Assembly (NCBI GenBank): GCA_029560455.1
Contig: JAKQKW010000149.1
Coordinates: forward strand, 1 to 41,753
Length of the DNA stretch: 41,753 nucleotides
Direction of reading: 5' to 3'
Source: Candidatus Rifleibacteriota bacterium
Lineage (GTDB): Bacteria > Riflebacteria > Ozemobacteria > Ozemobacterales > Ozemobacteraceae
This document shows, one piece after another, positions 25,704 to 32,971 of the stretch. The position numbers and the translations under genes are program-made. The notes below the pieces were generated by a model. The model was not told where the DNA came from. It did no database searches and saw only the letters and a program-made list of their open reading frames with translations. Numbering within the stretch: the first letter of the stretch is position 1; the number at the start of each line of letters is the position of its first letter.

Positions 25704-27350
25704 TTATCTGGAAAGAAAGAGATCCAGATATGGAATACTGTTTGAGCTGTAGCCGGCCGTTCCAGGTTCTGACTCTGATGTATGTAGATGTCCGAGCCCT
25801 GAATGCCAGATTCCCTCAAAAGAAGCCAGTTGTTTATCGCCCGCCGTCAGTCGGCCAGAAAATTTCTGGTCATCTTCTGGCGACCCCTTGAGATTCCAGG
25901 TAAAGGTCTGCGGCAGCCCATATAAAGCAAAGCCAGAATAAAGGCTGCTGCCTCGACCTTTGAAGCGTTTAAAAACCGGTAATACAGAATTGTCTGAGAT
26001 TGTGGTGAAGTCCATTTCCATGGTTCCACTCGCCAGACCATTCTGCTGGTAATTAATCCGCCCCGAGAGTCGGCGTTCCTCGTGTCCTTTGCCTATTACA
26101 AGACTGTCAAGCACTGCTTTGCCAGCCACATCAGGAAATCTGATACCGGTCAGCGCTATGGACAGTGCCGCCGTGCCAACCAGATCGGGCAGTTTCAGGC
26201 TGTATTTAAGCCCCCACGGAAGACGGCCAGCCAGATCTGAAAAATCAACCGCAGAACAGACAAAATTCAGGTCCCATTTGCGTGAGTTTCTTGCAACACT
26301 CTCAACCCGGCCACTCATAACAGCCGGAAAACCTGCAAAAAAGCTTCCGGCATCATTCAGACCGAGGTTACCGTCAAAAAATTTCCAGTCGCCATTAAAC
26401 TCAAAAACCGGGAAATAAAGGCCAAGTGCAACCACCCGCAACTTTTCGTATTTACCGGTCAGATTACCAAGAAAACCCACTTCATCATTGAACAGCCATG
26501 AACCAGAGCCACCCAGATGTCCGTCGAAACCAAACGGAAAGCTTTCCTGCCATGCAGGGCTAAGCCATAATGACAGCTTTGCAAGATCGATCGCAGCAGA
26601 TGCGATATAACCGCTAAGTTCTACCCGGCGACGCTTTTGCGTAACGCACAATTCAGAACTCAGCCTCTGGCCGGCGAAGCACAAAACGATATTACCATCG
26701 AGGCGCTGCTGTTTCTGCCTCAGAACACCCGACACAGTTGCAGAAGCTATCTGACGGTTTTTCCAGCTGGCTTCAGCGAGAGCATTGACCTGATGTTCCC
26801 CGGTATTGCCGCCGGGCTTCACACAAACACCGCCAACCCTGACCAGAGCGTGCGAATCAGCCCAGGGCTTCAGAGTAATGATGCCGACCGAGAAGCTGGC
26901 CACCTCAACATTGGCAGGAATACCGGCAAAGCATGCCAGGCCATTCCAGGCGGGAATTTTTTCGAGAATTGCCGGAGGCACAGCCATGCCATCGACCCTG
27001 ATCTGCCCGATATGCCCTGATAGAGAGAGCACGCCGGCAGTAAAGAGTCTCTCGAAGTTCACCTTGAGGCTGATACTTGCGATCTCAGCCTCTATCGGCG
27101 GTTTTCTTTTGATGACCCGCAATGATTCGAGGCTGATTCCGTCAACAACAGTGCCCGAGAACCCGGAATATTCAAGCTTCAACTGGCCATCGACACCAGC
27201 CCGGTCAACTGCAAAAATAAACGCTTCCCGGGCAAAATTTTCCGATCTGGCAAGGAATGCCAGCAGAATAACAGAAAAACCGACCAGCAGCAGAACGATT
27301 TTTAAAACGCGGCGGGGTAGTCTGGGACTGGTTTCGGGGGGCGAAGACAC
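25704..27350 (-). CDS. AsmA/TamB-like envelope protein (hypothetical)
   Basis: 548 residues with one N-terminal membrane anchor at about 13-35 (VLKIVLLLVGFSVILLAFLA), after a proline-rich start. The remainder is a long periplasmic domain of alternating beta strands. The opening segment (FSGTVVDGISLESLRVIKR, then ASISLKVNFERLF) has the pattern of AsmA/TamB/DUF748-type proteins, which form lipid-carrying beta grooves between membranes. No enzyme motifs are visible. The assignment rests on architecture rather than on a clear signature. It is separated by 46 bases from ndk upstream. Confidence 0.6.
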   Translation of the reverse strand: MSSPPETSPRLPRRVLKIVLLLVGFSVILLAFLARSENFAREAFIFAVDRAGVDGQLKLEYSGFSGTVVDGISLESLRVIKRKPPIEAEIASISLKVNFERLFTAGVLSLSGHIGQIRVDGMAVPPAILEKIPAWNGLACFAGIPANVEVASFSVGIITLKPWADSHALVRVGGVCVKPGGNTGEHQVNALAEASWKNRQIASATVSGVLRQKQQRLDGNIVLCFAGQRLSSELCVTQKRRRVELSGYIASAAIDLAKLSLWLSPAWQESFPFGFDGHLGGSGSWLFNDEVGFLGNLTGKYEKLRVVALGLYFPVFEFNGDWKFFDGNLGLNDAGSFFAGFPAVMSGRVESVARNSRKWDLNFVCSAVDFSDLAGRLPWGLKYSLKLPDLVGTAALSIALTGIRFPDVAGKAVLDSLVIGKGHEERRLSGRINYQQNGLASGTMEMDFTTISDNSVLPVFKRFKGRGSSLYSGFALYGLPQTFTWNLKGSPEDDQKFSGRLTAGDKQLASFEGIWHSGLGHLHTSESEPGTAGYSSNSIPYLDLFLSR

Positions 27351-27396
27351 TTATAACTCCGGAAGTGGGAATGACGGTCAACAATAATAAGAGTCT

Positions 27397-27867
27397 TCAG
27401 GAATAATAAATCCAGCGTTCGAGGTCAAGACTATATTTTACAATCTCTTCTTCGCTGAAGTAGACCTTCGATTCATGCGCGAAGCTCTCGAGGGAATCAG
27501 AACCATGAATAAGGTTATGTTTCACATCGAGTGAATAATCACCGCGAATGGTTCCTGGTTGGGAGTTTTCTGGCGAAGTCGAGCCCATCAGCCGGCGGCA
27601 TAATGAAATGGCACCGCGGCCTTCAATTATCATTGCAACGCTGGGCCCGGAACAGATAAATTCAACAAGGGATGGGTAAAAAGGCTTGCCGTAATGGCAT
27701 TCATACTGTTTTGCAGCCTGTTCAGGGGTTATCTGCAGCATTTTCATGGCCACAATCTTAAGGCCTTTTTCTTCGATACGACTGATAAGACGACCGATCA
27801 GACCGCGCTGCACGGCATCGGGTTTCAGCAGGAGAAAGGTATTTTCAAAGGGCAGTTGGTCATTCAT
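27397..27867 (-). CDS. ndk: Nucleoside diphosphate kinase
   Basis: Ndk transfers the terminal phosphate between nucleoside tri- and diphosphates through a phosphohistidine. The 156-residue protein begins with the FLLLKPDAVQRGLIG strand-loop. It retains the RRLMGSTSPENSQPGTIRGD nucleotide-binding segment (read here as 20 residues) and the active H121 in NLIHGSDS. It is slightly longer than the common 140-residue form, with a C-terminal tail ending RWIYYS. The start lies in a run of four AATG units; 27867 is the in-frame ATG, with GGTGGAA upstream. It is the third gene of the EIIA / anti-sigma-like / ndk cluster. Confidence 0.95.
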   Translation of the reverse strand: MNDQLPFENTFLLLKPDAVQRGLIGRLISRIEEKGLKIVAMKMLQITPEQAAKQYECHYGKPFYPSLVEFICSGPSVAMIIEGRGAISLCRRLMGSTSPENSQPGTIRGDYSLDVKHNLIHGSDSLESFAHESKVYFSEEEIVKYSLDLERWIYYS

Positions 27868-27876
27868 TCATTCATT
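27861..27876 (-). repeat. Tetranucleotide repeat (AATG)4 at the ndk start
   Basis: Four tandem AATG units on the minus strand overlap the stop of the anti-sigma-like gene and the start of ndk. Each unit supplies an ATG in a different frame, and only the third (27867) is in frame with ndk. Confidence 0.8.
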
Positions 27877-28303
27877 CCACCAGTACAAGATTGAACTGCA
27901 TGGAATAACATGAATTACGACCTGCTTCCTTGATGATCTTGAAACCATCGGTAAGAACTGCCACCGGGTCAAGACGCTGACGCATCTGTTCTACACTTGG
28001 GTGCGTGTATTCTTCCAGGGCATCAGGTTCTTCGTTCAACATGAAATCCTCTACAGTTATCTGAAGCTTATCTTTAAACACTGAGAATTTCAAGTCAAAC
28101 AAACCTGATGCCTTCTGGTAAGAAAGTTCGATCGAACCAATCAAAGCGGTCTCAAGAGCACTTCTAATGCGACCTCGCGAATCATCACTCACTGAGAAAT
28201 GATCACAGATGCCATCAAGCGTCAGCAGAGCGTTACCAAGGTAACATCTGTCTGCCGGAATCCGCATGTGTAGCGAAAGTTCATCCTGACGAGCATTAGT
28301 CAT
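27872..28303 (-). CDS. Degenerate anti-sigma-factor-type ATPase-fold protein (RsbW-like)
   Basis: 143 residues with the layout of RsbW/SpoIIAB-type HATPase_c_2 proteins: an opening strand RIPADRCYLGNALLTLDGI, helix RIRSALETALIGSIEL, central strands and a final hydrophobic strand. The N-box asparagine expected after EXAL is glycine (ETALIGSIE). The DxGxG ATP-lid motif is not evident (EDFMLNEEPD). It is therefore probably a fold relative that has lost kinase activity, perhaps a pure binding partner. No cognate anti-anti-sigma or sigma gene is in the window. It lies between EIIA(Ntr) and ndk. Confidence 0.6.
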   Translation of the reverse strand: MTNARQDELSLHMRIPADRCYLGNALLTLDGICDHFSVSDDSRGRIRSALETALIGSIELSYQKASGLFDLKFSVFKDKLQITVEDFMLNEEPDALEEYTHPSVEQMRQRLDPVAVLTDGFKIIKEAGRNSCYSMQFNLVLVE

Positions 28304-28338
28304 GTCTGCACCTGTCTGACTGATAGAAAAGAGTCTGA

Positions 28339-28788
28339 TTATTCTTTGGCGGCGATAATTTTGATGACTTCTTCTTTGGTGGTAGCCTTTTTGAGGTCTT
28401 CGATCAGATCCTGGTAGCGCAGCAGCCGTGAAATACGGGCAAGCAGCTTGAGATAAAGGCTGCCGGATTCAACCGGAGCGGCAAGCAGGAAAATAAGATG
28501 AACGGGGTCACCATCAACTGAATTGAAATCGATACCACGGCCAGATCGGGCAAAAGCTATCGAAACTTCATTCACGGTGTTCGCACGGGCGTGAGGAATG
28601 GCAATCCCTGCACCAATGGCGGTGCTTCCAAGTTTTTCGCGTTCAAGAACTGCGCTGACGAAATGAGTATGGTCACTCACTCGCCCTGAACCGCAAAGCA
28701 TGCCGGAGAGCTTGTCAATTGCAGTAACCTTGTCGTTAACATCGAGCTGCAGATCTATGAAACTGTCCTGAAGTAATTCTGATATCAT
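28339..28788 (-). CDS. ptsN: PTS EIIA(Ntr)-type protein (PtsN-like)
   Basis: 149 residues of the PTS EIIA type 2 family. The phosphorylated histidine is H66 in GAGIAIPHAR, and IFLLAAPVESGSLYLKLLA gives the partner-binding face. EIIA(Ntr) acts in a regulatory phosphorelay tied to nitrogen, potassium or envelope control and is classically linked to sigma-54 genes. Here a sigma-54 promoter precedes it at 28830-28845 and a sigma-54 activator gene lies upstream. The name ptsN is used for family; a sugar-specific EIIA is less likely, as no transporter is nearby. Confidence 0.85.
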   Translation of the reverse strand: MISELLQDSFIDLQLDVNDKVTAIDKLSGMLCGSGRVSDHTHFVSAVLEREKLGSTAIGAGIAIPHARANTVNEVSIAFARSGRGIDFNSVDGDPVHLIFLLAAPVESGSLYLKLLARISRLLRYQDLIEDLKKATTKEEVIKIIAAKE

Positions 28789-28829
28789 CGCTGTTTCTCC
28801 TCACCTGATAAGCTTACAAATACTACATA

Positions 28830-28845
28830 CGCATAAATCGTGCCA
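28830..28845 (-). promoter_or_regulatory. Sigma-54 (RpoN) promoter of the EIIA operon
   Basis: On the minus strand TGGCAC-GATTT-ATGCG has the invariant -24 GG and -12 GC at exactly the sigma-54 spacing (consensus TGGCAC-N5-TTGCW). The expected start of transcription is near 28819, about 30 bases upstream of the EIIA ATG. The gene directly upstream encodes a sigma-54 activator. Confidence 0.75.
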
Positions 28846-28957
28846 CGTCTAGATCCAGTTATTTCCTGCTCTGAATACCTCTATCTGATTACTTCAATGT
28901 GCTTTTTTTTCACACAGGGTACATGAGTGCAAATATAACACACTTTTTTAAATGCGC

Positions 28958-28976
28958 CAGTGAATTATTTACACTG
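28958..28976. promoter_or_regulatory. Inverted repeat, possible activator binding site (UAS)
   Basis: CAGTG and CACTG flank nine AT-rich bases (28958-28976). It lies about 120-140 bases upstream of the sigma-54 promoter, a usual distance for binding sites of NtrC-type activators. Only the inverted symmetry and position support this; binding is not shown. Confidence 0.4.
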
Positions 28977-29002
28977 TTCGGCAAAAACCTCCATTCATTT
29001 CA

Positions 29003-30391
29003 TCAATCAGTTTCAAGATCATGTTTTTTCAGCTGGTGACGCAAAGCAAACCTTGTCAAACCAAGAATTTCGGCAGCACGGCTCTTCTTCCCCTCGACTT
29101 CGTGCATCACATCAACAACTATCTTCTTTTCAACCGAATCAATATACTCCTTGAAGCTGAAACCAGCCTTCTGCCAAGGCTTTGCCTCAACACTCTCAAA
29201 CGAAACATAGCCGGTATCAACGTTCTTTTTAAGCTCTTCAGGCAAAGAAGCCGGCCTGATAAGATTCGAAGTCTCAAGCAGCGTCGCACGCTCGATAATA
29301 TTGCGCAGCTCACGCACGTTACCAGGGTAACTGTAACTGTCGAGAATCTTTATGGTGTCTTCTCTGAAGCCGCCGATATCCTTCGAAAACTCTTTGCGGA
29401 ATTCCTCAAGAAAATTCTTGGCAAGCAGCAGTATGTCATCGCGCCTTTCGCGCAGTGGCGGCAGATTGATCGTAAAAACATTGAGGCGGTAGAAGAGATC
29501 CTGACGCAGCCTGCCGTCTTCGATATTCTTTTCAAGATCAGCATTGGTCGCAGAAATGATACGAACATCAACATGAATATCGCTCGTACCGCCTACCCGC
29601 CTGAATTTCCTTTCCTGCAGAACGCGAAGCAGCTTTACCTGCAGTGACGGGTCCAGGTCGCCAATCTCATCGAGGAAAAGCGTACCGCCATTCGCCAGCT
29701 CGAACAAACCTTTCTTCTGCTTCTGGGCGTCGGTAAACGCTCCCTTCTCATGGCCGAAGAGTTCAGACTCAAGAAGCGTACTGCTTACTGCAGCCGCGTT
29801 TACATCAATAAAGGGCTTGTCGGCTCTGGCACTCTGAAAATGAATCTGTCGGGCAACCAGCTCTTTGCCCGTGCCCGACTCGCCACGGATCAGAACCGTC
29901 GTTCTGTCTGTGCGCGCTGCCATCGAAATATGCTCACGCAGCTGCTTCATCTTCTGGTTCTCGCCAAGAATGCGGGAAAACTGGTTCTCCAGGCGTTCCT
30001 GGTAATGGTGCAGCTGGCTTCTGACAAGATTTGCCTGTACGATTTTTCGAATCAGCAGACTGACTTCTTCAAGGCTGTAGGGTTTTGACAGATAATCGAA
30101 AGCCCCGCGTTTCATGGCACTGACCGCGGTTTCTACGTCACCAAACGCGGTCATGATAACTACTATGGCATCAGGGTCAACCTTCGTTGCTTCAAGCAGA
30201 AGATCAAGGCCGTTGCTGTCAGGCAACCGCACATCCAGCAGAACGATATCCCCACCGTGCTGTCTGAAATAATTAAGAAACTCACGGCCGTTTTCAAAAG
30301 CCGTTACATTGTATCCTTCGCTTTCGAGGGCCTCTTTGAGAGTCCATCGAATCATTTCCTCGTCATCGACAACCAGAATATCAATTGCCAT
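29003..30391 (-). CDS. NtrC-family sigma-54-dependent response regulator
   Basis: 462 residues. The receiver domain (1-120) has D9/D10, phospho-acceptor D53 (LLDVRLPDSNG), T81 and K103. The AAA+ domain has Walker A GESGTGKE (170-177), the sigma-54 contact loop GAFTDA (217-222; a natural variant of GAFTGA), and Walker B TLFLDEIGD (237-245). The C-terminal Fis-type helix-turn-helix (about 425-460, AAEILGLTRFALRHQLKK) binds upstream sites. Phosphorylation would trigger oligomerisation and ATP-driven opening of sigma-54 promoters. No cognate histidine kinase is adjacent. The EIIA operon with its sigma-54 promoter is a likely target. Confidence 0.95.
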   Translation of the reverse strand: MAIDILVVDDEEMIRWTLKEALESEGYNVTAFENGREFLNYFRQHGGDIVLLDVRLPDSNGLDLLLEATKVDPDAIVVIMTAFGDVETAVSAMKRGAFDYLSKPYSLEEVSLLIRKIVQANLVRSQLHHYQERLENQFSRILGENQKMKQLREHISMAARTDRTTVLIRGESGTGKELVARQIHFQSARADKPFIDVNAAAVSSTLLESELFGHEKGAFTDAQKQKKGLFELANGGTLFLDEIGDLDPSLQVKLLRVLQERKFRRVGGTSDIHVDVRIISATNADLEKNIEDGRLRQDLFYRLNVFTINLPPLRERRDDILLLAKNFLEEFRKEFSKDIGGFREDTIKILDSYSYPGNVRELRNIIERATLLETSNLIRPASLPEELKKNVDTGYVSFESVEAKPWQKAGFSFKEYIDSVEKKIVVDVMHEVEGKKSRAAEILGLTRFALRHQLKKHDLETD

Positions 30392-30393
30392 TA

Positions 30394-32070
30394 TCAGCTC
30401 ACCAGACCGGCGCGTCGAACGGCTTCAACTATGCTGGGCCGCATCTTTTCGCCTGAATTTTTATACAGGGTCATGAAGCACTGGTAGAGTATTTTGGTGT
30501 GACTGGCTTCGAGTTTGCTCAGAATGAACTTCTGCAGATCAGCATCCTGTTCTGCAAAAACATTAACAACTGTCTTAACGGTACTTTCAGTTTCTATGTT
30601 CAGCAGCTCCTCAGCTGCCACGCGGCGCGTTCTCTTGCTGAGATCACCCAGAAGATCGGATAGACTTTCGACAAATTCTTTTTTAGCGGTTTCGCGAAAG
30701 AAAATACCATTGACCGCAGCCTTGACCGAGCCATCGGCGTCTTCCAGCAAAGATTCAAGGTGACGCAAAGCATCTTTTCCGGCAAGCTTATAAAGAGCGC
30801 GGGCCGCCGAAAGTCTTACCTTCCAGCTGGCTTCCTTGGTAGAGCCGAGAACCACCGGAATCATCTCGCTGCTGCCTATTGCACCAAATGCGTCTATAAT
30901 TGCAGCACGGTAAATCGGATCCTGGGTTTCAGGGAACATTCTCTTCAGAAGCCCCAGTGAACTGGCACTGCCGATTTCCTTAACCGTTTCGAGTGCTTCG
31001 AGCGCGACCCGTTCATCCGGGTCTGACAAAAGCTCAACCAGAGGCTTTACCTTGTCATCAAGGTTCAGATAACGATAGGCAACGGCAACTGCCCGGCGCA
31101 CAGCGGCATCTTTGCTGCTGACAAAAGAAGCGATCTCGTCAGGGCTGTTCCAGCCGGCCAGTTTAAATACAGGCATGGCAGGCAAGGGCGTTCTGAGTTT
31201 GATCGGATTCCATTCACAAAAGTCAAACAACGGCAGAGCAGCCTTATGTATCTCGCTGTCAACGTAAATGGTAAAATCTTCGGCGGCTTCAGCCAGAGTT
31301 TCGGCCAGATATACCGGCTTGCCAACCCAGCCAGGCACTGCCGCTATTCCACGGCCTACCTTGAGCACCCGACCCATGGCGAGACCGACAGAAACCCTGG
31401 CCTTGCCATCGCGCAACAGACTGTCGGTTTCGAGAGCTTTTTTGAAGCGTGAAACAACCTCATAGGCAACTACCAGAGCTTCAAACAGAGGGTCATCACG
31501 CCCCTCTTCGCGGGCAAAAAACCAGAAGCGATCAAACTGAGAACCAGCAAATGAGGCAAACCGAAACGAAAATTCTTTTTCAAAAACGCTTTCTGCACGC
31601 ACAACCAGTTTAAGACAGCGCTCCGCATCGAAAAGTATATCTTCAGGAAAACGCAGCTGAACTGAAGCTACCACGGCCTGAACTTCTTCAATATTTGTCG
31701 GCAGAGGCAGCCGCTGATCCAGCATAATGCGAAAACGCAGGTCTTCTTCTCCCCCGACCTCAACGAGCTGCACACGATCGGCAGCTTCTACCCGACTGAT
31801 ACGTACCGGCGCCTTTTCAACGGGTTTTTCAGCAACCACCTCAGCCTCTTTCTGGCTGACTGCAGCTGCAACCGCTGCAATCGGCTGAGGCAATACGACA
31901 GGAGTCACTTCAACCTCGGGCTGAGCAGCCGGAATTTTATCAGCCTTTTCAGCTGCCGGAGTTTCATCGTTGAGAAATCCTTCTTCCTCTTCGTGGTCGT
32001 CAAGCGAAAACATCACGAAAACGAGCAGAAAGATAACCACAACAATAACTATAATAAGAATTGAATTCAT
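30394..32070 (-). CDS. Membrane-anchored cyclase-like and HEAT-repeat protein
   Basis: 558 residues. One N-terminal transmembrane helix (3-21) is followed by an acidic, Ala/Pro/Glu-rich linker (to about 90). Residues about 160-307 resemble a class III nucleotidyl-cyclase fold: RVSVGLAMGRVL, GWVGKPVYLAETLAEAAED, FTIYVDSEIHKAA and NPIKLRTPLPAMPVFKLAGW follow the strand order of the cyclase C-terminal half. The metal-binding FxDIxGF motif is absent, so catalysis is unlikely. HEAT-like helical repeats fill about 315-555 (AVRRAVAVAYRYL, RVALEALETVKEIG). It may sense nucleotide or scaffold partners at the membrane. It ends two bases before the NtrC-family gene start and follows era in one operon. 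Confidence 0.7.
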   Translation of the reverse strand: MNSILIIVIVVVIFLLVFVMFSLDDHEEEEGFLNDETPAAEKADKIPAAQPEVEVTPVVLPQPIAAVAAAVSQKEAEVVAEKPVEKAPVRISRVEAADRVQLVEVGGEEDLRFRIMLDQRLPLPTNIEEVQAVVASVQLRFPEDILFDAERCLKLVVRAESVFEKEFSFRFASFAGSQFDRFWFFAREEGRDDPLFEALVVAYEVVSRFKKALETDSLLRDGKARVSVGLAMGRVLKVGRGIAAVPGWVGKPVYLAETLAEAAEDFTIYVDSEIHKAALPLFDFCEWNPIKLRTPLPAMPVFKLAGWNSPDEIASFVSSKDAAVRRAVAVAYRYLNLDDKVKPLVELLSDPDERVALEALETVKEIGSASSLGLLKRMFPETQDPIYRAAIIDAFGAIGSSEMIPVVLGSTKEASWKVRLSAARALYKLAGKDALRHLESLLEDADGSVKAAVNGIFFRETAKKEFVESLSDLLGDLSKRTRRVAAEELLNIETESTVKTVVNVFAEQDADLQKFILSKLEASHTKILYQCFMTLYKNSGEKMRPSIVEAVRRAGLVS

Positions 32071-32079
32071 CCTGTTTCC

Positions 32080-32970
32080 TTACTTTTTACGGTAGCCAAG
32101 TCGCTCGATCCACTGCTCATCACGGCGCCAGTTTGCTCTGACTTTTATCCACAACTGTAAAAAAATATCACGTCCGAGCAGGCTGTTCAACCTTTGCCTT
32201 GCAATCTGCCCAAGATTCTTTATTCCCTCGCCGCCTTTTCCGATGATTATCTTCTTGTGGCCTTCCTTTTCAACATACAGGGTTGCCTCAACAAAGGTTT
32301 TACCATTTTCACGCTCGGTGAACTGCTCAACCTGAACGGCCAGCGAGTGCGGAACTTCCTGAAAATAGTTCTGCAGAACCACTTCTCTAACAACCTCTTC
32401 GACAATCTCGCGTTCAGTCTGGCTGGTATAATAATCCGGGTCATAGGCATGCGGCCCCTCGGGAACAGCACGTCTGAGAGATTTCAGCAAAGGTTCAAGC
32501 CCCTGTTTTTTGCCGGCTGAAACTGCGAAAACCTTATCGAACGGGTAATATTCATGATAAAGCTTAACGGCGAACTCGATTCGGTCAGCTTCGACAAGAT
32601 CAGTTTTATTGAGCACCAGAAACATGGGCATGCCGCTTTCAGGGTTCAACTGAGACAAATAGGCCTTATCTTCTTCATGCCTTATGTCGCCGAGGTCTAC
32701 CAGATACATGCCTGCCTGCAGCCCCTTGACAGTAGCGAGAATTTCTTCGTGCATGAAAGCATCGAGTTTATTTTTGACCGTATGCAAACCCGGAGTATCA
32801 CAAAAAACCAGCTGACAGTCATCCTGTGTCAGAATGCCGAGAATGCGCTTGCGGGTGGTCTGCGGGCGCTTCGAAACGATTGAAACACGCTCACCAACGA
32901 GAGCGTTAACCAGTGTCGACTTACCAGCATTTGCCCGGCCAAATACCCCTATTGCTCCAAATTTGCTCAT
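32080..32970 (-). CDS. era: GTPase Era, 30S ribosome assembly factor
   Basis: Era binds the 3' end of 16S rRNA and couples 30S maturation to growth. I use the ATG at 32970 (296 residues), which gives MSKFGAIGVFGRANAGKST; the longer frame adds an unconserved basic stretch that overlaps the previous gene. Motifs: G1 GRANAGKST 11-19, G2 region QTTR near 37-40, G3 DTPG 58-61, G4 NKTD 121-124. A C-terminal KH domain has IIIGKGGEGIK. The ATG has AGGGATAAG just upstream and lies two bases past the stop of the DUF3048 gene. Confidence 0.97.
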   Translation of the reverse strand: MSKFGAIGVFGRANAGKSTLVNALVGERVSIVSKRPQTTRKRILGILTQDDCQLVFCDTPGLHTVKNKLDAFMHEEILATVKGLQAGMYLVDLGDIRHEEDKAYLSQLNPESGMPMFLVLNKTDLVEADRIEFAVKLYHEYYPFDKVFAVSAGKKQGLEPLLKSLRRAVPEGPHAYDPDYYTSQTEREIVEEVVREVVLQNYFQEVPHSLAVQVEQFTERENGKTFVEATLYVEKEGHKKIIIGKGGEGIKNLGQIARQRLNSLLGRDIFLQLWIKVRANWRRDEQWIERLGYRKK

Positions 32971-32971
32971 C

